A stretch of DNA of 64,000 bases from Membranipora membranacea. Its lineage: Eukaryota; Bryozoa; Gymnolaemata; Cheilostomatida; Membraniporidae. A model generated the notes under the pieces. It saw nothing but the letters and a program-made list of their open reading frames with translations. It searched no databases and was not told the DNA's origin. The stretch spans positions 26,140,283-26,204,282 of the forward strand of contig OU612066.1 of assembly GCA_914767715.1 (NCBI GenBank). The letters run 5' to 3'. A program made the translations under genes and the position numbers. Shown piece after piece: positions 1 through 12,200 of the stretch. Each line of letters opens with the position of its first letter. Position 1 is the first letter of the stretch.

Positions 1-3000
1 TTCTCTACATCAGTCAGCCTCAGAATCCCAGACAGGACAAGAGGAAGCATACAGCGACCCACACAAAGACAGCCATCAACATCAAATACCAGAGGAGGCA
101 GAACTCACGCTCCAAGGCTATTTGATGGTAAGTTTATCTCGGACAATTCAGTATTATTAAATTAGCAAAAGTCATAAGGTTGCTTGATTTCTTCCCTCGT
201 CATATTTTCGGCTGCTTTGTATTCGCGGGTGACATTGGGACAGCTTGCATGCAGATTTGGCTGCAGGCCAAAAGCTGCGACTTGCAAGAAATCGGCCGTT
301 TGACTTTTCAAATGATAAACAAATAAGGTGATATTGGGTCTTCAGAAGTGCTGATACGATGTTCTTGCGCTAACATGCACACTGAGTGTCTGTTTTCCCG
401 CAAAATTGAAACTACAATATTGACACTATGCAAAATTGACACTCAAACACTTGTGCCTTAAATTTGGCATGAAATGTCTCTTGGGTAATAGTAGTTGAAA
501 TCTCTTCACCCCTCAATTAGCGCCCTAATTTTTGTGGTAATGACCTTTCTATGCACAAAACCTGCCATGTTAATTTGCCTTCATGCTTGGAATAGTGGAG
601 TCTCGCACTTTTGTGCCGTGCCTTGACATACCTTTCCATATTTTGTCTAGCTGCTTCATATAGTAGACTTCCCAAGTTCATGTTGCCAATGCCAAGTGAT
701 TCCCTAAAGATTACAGAGAAAGGGCAACACCCTAGATGTTGAAAAATAATTACGATGTGGGCGCAGGTCACCGACACTGAAAGTGGGAGGCTTTACTCAC
801 ACTTTACTATTTATTTGTAGAGTTTTTACTCACAGTGGCAACCAGCGGAGCAATACCCGAGATCGATGCGAATTCATTCGTCATGAACAATGTAAGTTAA
901 ACACTCATAACAAGGTTTATCACTCGTAGGAGAGGCTTCAATATCCAACCGCTGAGTCAAGTATGAGATAACTTTACTCCAAAATTTTCCACTATTACAT
1001 ACAAAGTTTGATGAACTAATTTTATGAGTTTCCATTTTAAAGGAATTAATAATCTCACTATCTTTGGCCAGCTGCTGGCCATTGATCCGATTTGCCATGA
1101 GAAGCCAACATTTGTAAGACCCCGTTACAATATAACATACCGATGTTTCTATGTGGTACCATAGGCTACTACCACTAAACTACCCAGACAGCATGCCAAT
1201 AATTTAATTTTGTATGTAATTTCTTAGCGGACGAGCAGACCAACAAGCCGAAACACAGTACATACCTCGTTACGTAATTACATAAGACATCAGAGGAATC
1301 GTGATCGTGACATCACAGATGACCTTCAGAGTCTCCTGGATGCTGATGCCGGCAGCGAAGGAAATACCAACAGCGAAGAGACTAGCGACCCAATCATATC
1401 TAACACCAGAGAACAGAGGTTAGTGGGGATTAAATGTTTAATTAAAGTTTCTCAGAAAAACAGCTTACCATAGCGGTTTTGACTACTTTCAATCATGTAT
1501 GTAAAAAGGGCACTTGAACAAGAGTAGCCCAAGTCTGGTCGGTAAATGAACTGTAGCTCTAAATACTTGTTGTGTACAAGACAGCTCTATTGCAATATTA
1601 TCAAGTTTCTTTGAGATAATGACGTAGTTCAAAGTTTTGTGAGATGGAGCTAATATATGACTCCTTCATTGTTTTCTCTTTACCTAGTTTCTTTTAAGCA
1701 GGGAGGGGTATGTCCCACCCTCCCTGATTAGCGGATGATATAGTTTTAGCTAGTATACGAGCTCACTATCTCTTCTCGCTATTTTAGGTCTAACCTTGTG
1801 GGAGGAGGAGGCAGAGTAAGAAGACAGAACATTCAGGGTGCTGGATTTGATAACTTCCTGCTCGATGAGTTCAGATCTTATGACAGTAAGTCGACAGCGT
1901 CAATAGATATACATATATCTATATCAATCTATGACCCTAGAGGAGTAAATTAAACACAGGAGGAAAAGTTCCAACTCAAAATAGCTAAATTTTATACGAG
2001 CTAACATTTACACGCCTTCTTTACTTCGACCTCTGCCTACCAAAAATTAAGTACTACCTAAAATTTAGTACCTGGACTAAACTGAGTTAATATTCACTCA
2101 TGGCGTATTCGGCCCTCAAGTCAGTCAATCAGGAAAATGAAAGCGAAGTTTCCGCTGCAGCATGAACCAAAATAGATACATGCCGTAATCTTGATACAGT
2201 AGATAGTACATAACCAATTTGGATTTTTGGATTTACTATTTTGTCATGTACACATACAGCGAAATATCAGTCAGAAAGTTTGTACATGGTAAAAGGAGTT
2301 TTACATGCCATCATACTTCAAATAATATGTGCTCTTTCTTCCACTTGCAACATCATGAATTTTATTGTATCTTGGACAAGTCATATTTTGTTTACTGAGA
2401 AATATAGCACATCGGTGCTGGGAAGACGGGCCCTTTGGATTTTGCACGTTCAGTAAATTGGATTAAATTCTTTCACTCAGCTGCAAAGTCTTGCACTAGC
2501 TGCTTAAATTTCATAAATTTACCACTTTTGACAGGATCAAAAATTCATCAAACCGAAATCCGGCTGACAGCGCGGTGTAAATTGCATCACACTGTATTGT
2601 CTGTCTGTGTGATAGAAAATTAGAGCATCTGATTTTGATAGAAAATACAATTTTGAAAATGTATTGAGTCTGTTTGCACTTACTGGAAGATCATCGCACC
2701 TGCATAATAATGCAGCCCTCGTCAACATGTCTTGTTGGGAGTAGCCAGCCACTCTTACTTGCAAATGTGTCCCACTTTTATACTTTTATACCTCGCTAGC
2801 CAATGAGATTAATACCCATTGTTAAATTAGTGTGACACCTACCCACAATTATGATACCTATGATAGTTAATGGCCTTGAAGAATCATCTGACATTTGAGT
2901 GTTTTGATTTCTATATGTATGTTCCTGCAGACACAAACTCTTTTTAAAGAAAATGTGGTTTCATTAATAATCTTATGTTATAATGTTAATGGTATAAATA

Positions 3001-4343
3001 ATTACTCAAATTTTGTTTTGAATTTTCTGTCAGTTGTTACAAGGTTTCGTCTAGTGTTACATCTTGACAACACTTTTGATCAAGTCTTAACTCCAGGGAT
3101 GTATTTGTTTTTCTAGGTGTTCCCAGGGAACATTGGCCATGCTGCACTCTGGGAGAGCTGGCTGGTGATAAAGGATTCCTGTGTGAGGCTCAGTTCTACG
3201 CAAACAGAAACTTACTAGACAGATTACCTAACCGTGTTCACCACAGACGCCTCACTGGAACTTATTTCCAAAACGGATCGGCAACCGAAAATGGTTAGTT
3301 GCTGAGATAGTTTTGAGAGAAAACTGAAACCATAAATTGAGTGCACTTATATTTTTAACCCCAGTATTTCAATTATATGCGCCTGTTTGTTTTAAAACTA
3401 TTGTGAATAATGGACAACCCAAGCACACATCTCGTGCCCTGGAAAACCAGTTATGGTAGTGGTATCTCGAACTCTATGTCCTTGGTGCCCCTGGGGATGG
3501 TATAATCCAATTAGATGCAGTTTAGTCTATTCACAAAGTTTGCCAGTGAAAAGTCAAAAGAATTGAAACCCCCTTCCCTCCCTCAAACTAAGTCTTCCTA
3601 AAAGCAAAGTTTTTTTTGTAATTGAAACCCTCCTCAGGCCATCTTGCTCATGTCAAAGTGACACTGTCATTCTCAATTCCTGGTACAGTATAGAATTGTA
3701 CTGGCCTATTGTTTACAACATCATTAAAAACTTGCCATGAAATGCTCTATTTCTTCCAATTCAATTGTGAAGTCTGATTAGCAGGTGGCCGTACTGTTTA
3801 TGGCCTGATTTTTTCTGCCAATCTTCTTGCTTTGTTTAATGTGAAAAAGGTATTCCGGTTATCATACATATTAATCTGACACCATTTGTGTGGCAATGAC
3901 TTCCCAAATTGGCATTGAGAAGTTATTGAATTGAACAATATATAGCTAGGGCTAGGCTAAAGTCATTAATCTGTCATCAGTGACGTTCGGATTCTAAATT
4001 TTGTTGAATGAATTACTTCAGAATCTTGTAGTGACGTTGTGATGTTTGTGTGTGTATCCTTGCCACACCACAATTTATCATGCCAATTATTACTGTTCCA
4101 TATCTGAAGATTCCAAATCATACTATAACATGTACTTCCTACTTTATGACTATGTGTTTTTTATTAACTTTTTATTTGTTTCCATTACCAGGAAATCAAC
4201 TACTGCGGTCATTTTACCGATGCGTTCAAAGCCGAAGTGATGCCAGGGAGTTTGAGACGTGCTGTGATAATACCTTCTCTGCCTACCAGCAGCGAGAGGC
4301 CAGGTGGAGGGAGTTCCGACACTCTGTAACACCCGAGTCATGA
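1..4343 (+). CDS. Basic, probably secreted cysteine-pattern protein (3' part of gene)
   Basis: Exons: 1-127 (runs off the window), 836-891 (or 821-891), 1228-1418, 1788-1885, 3117-3293 and 4192-4343 (TGA stop). All junctions are GT-AG and the phases chain without a stop. The visible part is about 267 residues. The N-terminal half is low-complexity and rich in R, S, T and N. RVRRQ, encoded near 1815, is a furin-type site. The C-terminal half reads PCCTLGELAGDKGFLC, then about 45 residues, then FYRC, 12 residues and CC. The CC-x12-C spacing and the CCxLGxxAxxxGxxC pattern resemble an anaphylatoxin-like module as in fibulins, with a long loop inserted; ECM1/albumin-type CC loops are an alternative. 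Secretion is inferred because the signal peptide would lie upstream of the window. The gene is convergent with the LMNTD1-like gene. Confidence 0.75.
821..835 (+). other. In-frame tandem 3' splice sites (15 nt apart)
   Basis: Two acceptors, ending at 820 (ttatttgtag) and 835 (tactcacag), precede the same exon. The 15-nt difference keeps the frame and would add EFLLT before the shared VATSG (the junction codon changes from V to E). Either or both could be used. Confidence 0.4.
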
Positions 4344-4614
4344 GTGGTTGATGTCCGACAACTGTGATATATTATAAATCTGATAGTGCTCACAGAGATT
4401 TCAATGGTGCAATAGACTGGTTCGCGACTTGATTTGCGACCCGCCTCGCCCCACAACTTTGTTTACAACTCCACTTCGCTATTCGGTTTCGCGACTCAAT
4501 TTTGCGACTCGGGTTGCATGTATCTCAGTTGGCTTTAGGTATAGCCTCCGAAAGATGCTTACCATTGACATCTGCTTGTGTGTTGCCAGCTTTTTCCGCT
4601 AGACAAGATCTGGT

Positions 4615-4620
4615 AATAAA
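4615..4620 (+). terminator. Poly(A) signal of the cysteine-pattern gene
   Basis: AATAAA lies 272 nt after the TGA stop and is followed by a GT-rich stretch (ggttgtagcc), as expected for the 3' end of this gene. Confidence 0.65.
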
Positions 4621-6243
4621 GGTTGTAGCCTTGGAAATAACTGTTGGTGTAAAATTCTTTTTAATAGCTTGAATTCAGTCATAATACATTACTATTTTAT
4701 ATTCAGTCGCAACAAATTTTTAAAAATGTTCAGTTTGTTCCTGCATCTCACGGCAATTATTCTTAGACTTTTAAGATATTATTATTTATTCGTTGTAGTC
4801 ATTTTAAAGGAACATTTTTTTGGCTTGCCTGTGCTAGCTTCTCCAAATCCATTACCTCGCTGTAATCCATTACTGTGTGCTTTAATATTTATTAATTTTG
4901 TCATAATTTATATCCAGCGTCATTTGGCATCTAGCTTTTGTAGATATCAGAGGTTTGTCCATGAACTAACAGTAATATGCCCATAGTAGTATCATTTTTC
5001 TTTAACCACAGCGAATTTTTGGGCAGCTATGTGTACTGTTTTTAAGAATTTTCATAAGTGAGCGGCAGATTTTGTGCTCCCTCTACACATTCAAGTCTTT
5101 CATTATTTTGACTGTTACTGTTGACTGAGTTACATGAAGGTTTTTGACAATCTTATATTTTTGTTCTAAATTTCAACTTACAAAATACACGCAATATACA
5201 ATAGCCTTTCTGTGGATATCTTTAGCAGTGGCACAAAGTCATGTCATGCTCCTGAAGAGATGTACGTGAACAATCAAGCAATGTTTCCGACGATTGAAGC
5301 GCTAATAAAAAAAACTGTTGATGAAAGGTTCAATGAACGCGGTTGTGTTGTGTGATCTAACTTCTTTGGCAAAGCTAATCAAGTTCGACAACCTTTATTA
5401 TGTGTGACCTTCATTTTTCGTTGGCAGCGAGTATAACGCTGCCTTAGTGGGAAAGCATGGAGGTCTTGACTCTCAATATTTTGCATAGATAGATGACTCT
5501 TTATTTTGAAATATAGCAAAAAGCCAACCAAGACAATACCCTGCAACAACCTACTAGCACTGAACGAACAAACACAGGATCAAAAATATTATATTGACTG
5601 GAATAAATCAGTTGAGCATCAAACATAAAAGCGGATTGGAGACAGACAGTAAACAAGCACTTTTAGTTTCACTATTTTTGTTACTTGGACGGAGATTGAG
5701 GACAGAGACAGCAAAAAATGGTTGCACAATTTGGGATTGTTGAGCACAACGTGAATAGAAAAAGTACACAGCAAACCAAGCTTGTCCTGAGTTTCGCAGA
5801 CAACATTCATGGTGCCTAGAAAGTCATGTACACAACAGAAAAGCATGTTGTTTGTAAAGAAGTTGGCCTGACACTAGCAATGGTTGGTGTGCAGAGCAGG
5901 CATTTACATTAGGTGACAAATACATACTAGCATTACTCCTGTTTTCGCTTTCACAGGTTTTTGCAGAAAACTATTTGGTGTAAGGCAATATGCATAAAAG
6001 GGATCTCACAAGCGAAATAATAAAAGGAAGAAAACTGTTTGGAATATATTCAATAAATGGAAAAATATGATGGAATCAGTCACACATCTGGCGTTCTGGC
6101 AGTGTTTGTAATTCAGAGGGCCATTCTTACCAAAGAAAAATTTTGATATACGGGATAGCATTCATTTCAGAAGCAAACAGTCAGTCACTTGCAAGACTCT
6201 TCAAGTTTATAAATCATAGCGATAGAATCCTCATATCCTCACT
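4621..6243. other. Intergenic stretch between convergent genes
   Basis: I find no exon, RNA gene or clear repeat here. The downstream part should hold the 3' UTR of the LMNTD1-like gene. The nearest minus-strand AATAAA is at 5500-5505, about 740 nt beyond the stop, which is a weak candidate for its polyadenylation. Confidence 0.5.
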
Positions 6244-9200
6244 TCACATCACCACGAGGAGAACAGAGGAGGTCTGGGCATCGGCGGGTTGAAGTCTACG
6301 TGATGCTGTGATTTTATCTGGTCCACCCCGTGCTGGTGCCGGTTTCTTGGGGTCATAAATGGTGTAGGTGTTTCGGAAGTCTCGCCAAGCTGAAAGATTA
6401 ACCAGTGATTTGTTAATTCATGAATTTAGCGGTAAGTATTTTTATTCTCCGATGCGCCTTGTCAAGAAGTGGGGAGGCGTAAGGTGGGTGTGGCTTCTGC
6501 CACCTCCATTTTATGTGTGTTCTAGTATTATAACTAGGTATTTGGTGAGATTCTTTCTCTCCCTGTATTGGTTGCTATTTAACATAAGATTGGCATTCAC
6601 AACAAACACAGCAATCAGTGCCTTGTTGATGAGAACCTCAGTGCTACACTTCATCTATTTCTCAGTCTGCATAACAACTCTGGAAGGTAATCGCAACGCA
6701 AAGGAAGGAAAAACGATTTTGCTTTATTTCCATTCGAAATTCACAATTCTTCGTGACAGATTTCAAGACGGCTTAGTGATATCTTGACCATGACAGAGGT
6801 CCTTCTTTTGTCAAGGTAGAAGACTATGATTTAGTAAAACACGGACTTAATTCCAATGGTACCAGCAGTGATTCTGACATTATAAGCTGACTACATACTA
6901 ATATTTCATCAATAAACTAAAAGTCGTGGAACACCATACCAAGCATGTCATGCCGAGGTAAAAAAACTCTCCTACCATGCAGAAAGCAAATATAGACACG
7001 TATACAGAGATAAATTTATTCCACAATAAATTGCGTAACTCATTCTCAGGGGAGTAATTTGTAGTCCAAAGACAATCTTCTTCCTGGAGGGTAGTGCTTT
7101 GGGGGAATGGTTCCCATACCTTGACATGTATGCATGGTGTTGTATTTTTCTACTTAAAAGGTGAGTGATTGTAAACAATATAGAGACTACTGAAACCAAG
7201 AGCACCAGGCACACACCAAAGCCACATGTAGGGTTGAACATTTTCCTTTTCCAGCCTGGCTGAGAGGTAGTATGGCCTGAGAGGGACGGAGTTAATAAGT
7301 GCATGTGATCACGAAAAAAACTGGTGATCAGAATCAGTGTGTAGTACAGGCCTAGGCTGGCTGCGAGTATAGGTTTGGGTGGGGTAGCCCCCTCCCCTAC
7401 CTGAACGGACCGCCTTCCCAGGCAAGTGTAGTAGGATAAAATACTAGGTTAAGCTCTAAGATAACTAAAGCTAATTTCAATCCTGCCATAATCTTGATTA
7501 ATTTGGTGATATCAGATTGAGCAATACACCAGCAAAGACAAACAAGTGTGAGGTACTTTGCAAGAAGCCCAACCACCACAAGCAAAGACTCAAACAATCG
7601 TGCATGGAAAGAATAATTTTGAAATCACATTTTCTAGATTCTTTGTGTCCTAATTCATTACACTACTGTGCATTGTGGTTAGGTGGTTTAATTCACATAT
7701 CACTCTTTGGGATGATGAGGATATTCTCATTCTTTTTACCTACATTTTGATCAAGTTAGTTTGTATCTACATCTATGCCTCTGGCAGGGCTAGGCAAAGT
7801 GTACGTTGGCGGTCAGCGCTGTGCTCTTGGTTTCAAGCGCTCTGGCGTACTCTTGCTGATACGGAGAACTAAAAGGAGATACGCTCCCAAACCTAATATT
7901 ACCATCCTACAAAACAGTAATACACCGGTTAGGATCCTCCCACGAGACATTTTATGAGCCACCATAAATAATTATTTGCCCTACTTAATCACACCAATCT
8001 GTTTATATTCATTAAATACATCAATTTTCTTGGAATAATTAAAGGCATATTTCAAAATCATAGTTACACAACTTTAAACAATTTTTAATGATTGACATGA
8101 AAAGGCGAAGCAATTTCTGGTTATCAAGATGGGAAAATTATTTGTTGCGAAACAAGGTTACTACTTGTAGATAATTTGGCAAAGAGTAAAAAAAAGATGA
8201 AACGGCAAAAAAGCTTGATTATTCACTACACAGGAAATTATTAACGAGCTGCTACCACATCCACGAAACAAAATTCAAGTTCAGCATCTGGGACAAGCTT
8301 CATCCATATTGCGTCAGTGAGGGTTTTAGCCAACATCTGTGATTGCTTAATTTGTAAACTACTATAATTGTTGCACCACCCATATGTGATCTACTCACAT
8401 ATACACAGACAAAAAACGTGTCAGTATACGCAATGCAGGGAATTTTCGGGACAAGACAGCGTGAATACAAAATGTATAGAGTACTGATCAAAGTCATCGG
8501 GTGGTTTTGGATCAATCAAGTGGTAACTGGGTGTGTTTGTGGGGCACCACTACTAAGGCGCCTAACATGATCACACCTTGGGGTATCAAGCTTTAGAGCG
8601 ATAGACAAGATAGACACAAAATGGACTCAAAAAGTCTGACATCACATCACAAGGGTACATAACACGATCATAACAAGCTGATAAATTGGTGATAAAATCA
8701 GGTGCATTTACCACATCCTTGAGAACTCTCTGACCAGGTGACAATGGTGGGGGCTACACAAGAATCACATAATGTCATGAGAAAGCAAAAATCAAATAAC
8801 TAAAAACTAACAAAAAAACAAAAAAATTGAATCAATCAATCCGACATCCTCCCCTTCCTAGTCTAGTGCTCAGGCGGCTGCAATTTAATAATTGAGTGTT
8901 TGTTATTAATGTAATGCCACTAACTTGCATTGCAGCCGTCCGAGCACTTAGACTTCCCCATTCCCATGTACGCCGTAAGCTCTGCTAATACGCTCTTTAT
9001 TTAGCCTAGATATTTAGCTTGAAGAACCAGAGCTTGTTTTCTTTAGAAGGCAATAGAGCTCTAAGACAAACCCATTTAAGATCCAGTTTTTAGGTAGTTA
9101 GTTCATAGGGCATTAACCCTATCTACCCTATCTACATATCTATACAAAAAGTCTTTGGTCTAGCATGTTTTAAACTTGTTTAGAAACAGTGCAGAAAAAA

Positions 9201-12200
9201 AATTTAAGACAACTGCCCACATTTCAAACCCAACACAGCGCAACCACACTTTCTATATACCCACCACTCTATTAGCTATGGCTCCATTCTTCCTTATATT
9301 ACCGCTCTGACCATTCAGAGGAGTATATCGTCTCATGGTAGAGCTACCCATCCTCTTTCCTGCTATTCCAGAATAAGGCTCTCCTGCACACAAAATCAAC
9401 ATGGCAATGGAGACCAAACATTGCTTTTTATAGTTTAATATTATTTAGCACTGACGAGAAGTTGAATTTATCCGCGGCTAATCCCAAACTCTTCGTGAGA
9501 CAAAAATGGTATATTATAAGGTTGCTGAGTCTACCAATACCAAGTCATGTTCTGTTACCATCCTGACAATTTGGAACCCCTCTACCCATTTTGACAGCTA
9601 TGCATTGTTTTAAATATTAAGACATTAGGATTAAGGTGCTATACAAATGCTGATGATTGAACGACAGATTCTGTAATAAGTATTTGTTGGTGGCTGGTCA
9701 TCAACACAAAAAGATCTTTTTTATTAACATCAATTTAATTAACAAGTGATGCCTGCTCACCTGGTACCCTATCAGGGACAGCTGACTGACTCCTGGCCTG
9801 TCTATGATTGCTGCTGTTATCGTTACCATGTTCTCTTACTCTGTTCTCGTTATAGTGAGGATGTATCTCACTGTAGGCATTACCGTGTGGGTGATTCTGT
9901 GGAGCCAGGGAGGGTGGAGTCTCCTTTTCTCTATTTAATGAAAGGAAAAGTTGAGTTCATTGTCTATGAATATCATCAAATTGATCAACCTAAAGCGTTT
10001 ATATGGGTAAAGTGGAAGAAATAGGCTGTGCTCTCCTTTGTAATTAGACTTTATAATAATATTTATGTTTTCTACGAAGCTGCTGACAAAGAAAGGTCTT
10101 GTTAACAAAAGTGTTGAGTTGTCTTCGCTAGCCAAAAGGGTGGACAACTCAGACCATTAAGATCATAATAATCCTACGATGGATGTATAGATTTGTATTT
10201 ATGTCAATTTGTTTATGAGTCACTGTTAGGAGAAGGCATTTCCACTAACTCCTTGGTCACCCATTATAATCTGATTTCTACTGCATTATGTTACGGCCAA
10301 AGATTTAATGAAATTACTAATATCCCTTTAGTGCACCAACATGTTAGTAAATATTAAATCATAATAGAAACACAATTGTATACTAGGATGGTTACAGTTC
10401 AGCGCTCAGGCATACCTTTTCAAGTAAACAGGTTCAATTGCTGGAGCATTTGGATTCCTACTGAAGGTGGACAGCTCATCCTCAACAGGACTGGCGCTTC
10501 TAGTGCTGGCACCGTTGGAGACGACTCCGAATCTGTGAGCAGCTGTGGTCCATGCTATAGCCTATGACCAAACAAACAGAGAAATTAAATATACATTTCT
10601 TTTACAGAGTAAGCTTAGGGAAACGATAAGCACATTTTATGCCACAAAAATCATAAAAACAATAAGAAACGATAATAATATGTATGAGCATATAGAGTTT
10701 TTTTGTTATACCAAACGCAATCTTGAATCCGGAGAAAATAGGTAAGGTATCAACTCCTCTAAAATACTAAACAGTAGCTGTCTGATCCTCTTATAAAACA
10801 CTCACCTGTCCATTGGGTTTGCATAATAGAGTGGTGCATTCTGGGCCGGTTCCCCATCGTTCCTGCTCCTTCCACACAAACTGAGTAGGGGGCTGGTGTA
10901 GTATAGGATCATTACAGCCTGAGTAAACTGTGATGTAGGATTTAGGAGTAAAGGTTATCCTAGGAGGGAATCTATACACGGCCACAGGGCTTCCTCCAAC
11001 CTGCTGCTGCAGTATGTATCCTCCAAAATCCAACTCCTTCAAAATAACAAAATTAATGAGAATGAAGTATATGTATGATTGAGATATTTACATTCATATT
11101 AACATCCCTTTATGAGTATGAAGAAATAGTGAAGATGTTTTGAGTTTGTGTAAAGGTCTGCATCATTAAACTTTTATTTTTTTTCAACAATGATTGTTCT
11201 TCCCACTGTGATATTGCATAATGCCTGTGTTCAAATCTGTTTTTTTTTCTCCTTAAAATGTTGTAGGTTATGCTGTAGAGTATGAGAACAAATTGAGTCA
11301 ATAATAATCGATATAATATTCACCTTATTGCTTGACATGTTAATCAGACAGACACTTCTACCATCAGGGCTAACTTCATGAATCCTCACTTCTCCTGTCG
11401 CACTACAACATACACATGTTCAAACCTAGTTAAAGTGCTCAAACTCTGCCGCAATGATTTTAGTGCCATTCCGTTATAATCCGATCAATCAGCCGATGAA
11501 TGCAATGCCAGGACAGGTACAGGTACAGGACTTAAAAGCGTAAAATGAATCTTATTTTTTATTGGAGAAGGGAATGGCTAAAGCAAACCGAATCGACCTA
11601 GGTTCAGGTCTCCGAGACCCATGGAACATAAGTGCATAGTTTACATAGATTTATAAAATGTTCATGTGGAAGGAAAATCTCTATTTTGCGTGCATACAAA
11701 CATGCTATAGATATTGCATTGTGTAAAGACGTCGGACTTTGAAGATCCTCTGCCTACCTGTTAGTACAGTGATTATAGTCGTGAGCAGTGATAGTAGCAG
11801 GCTTAGGTCTAGGTGGTACAGTCTGTGCATCTACAGACATCGTCTCCACCTTATCCATACCGTTCATACCCTCTGTACTCAGCTGAGGCACATAATGTGC
11901 TAGTGGGTTAGTCTGGTCAGGAGCTGAAACCAAACATAGGCATACATGTAACATTCCCATAATGCAACACTTTATAATAGCCTGGTACAACCGAGGAGTT
12001 ACAACTTAGAAGTAAGTCTTTGGTTTTGTTTTTGAGTGAATAGTTGAATATCCAAGGAGAATACACTGATTAGAGTGATTGGGATTGCGATGATCCCCCT
12101 GGCCATAGGGTGGAGGGCAAGTGTTTTTTGGGGAGTAAACTGTGTCGCGTTGCAGTACGATGTTTTGTGATAACGTTGTCTACAAAATGACTATCTACAC

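Noticed and set aside
4050-4191. Open frame extending upstream of the last exon of the first gene
   Set aside because: It is intron sequence ahead of a clear acceptor at 4190-4191 whose phase joins the previous exon.
6244-6389. CaaX box for a membrane-bound nuclear lamin
   Set aside because: The last residues are LLVVM, with no cysteine four from the end.
6368-6787. 139-codon open frame on the + strand
   Set aside because: It begins antisense to the LMNTD1-like last exon and continues into its intron; no motif.
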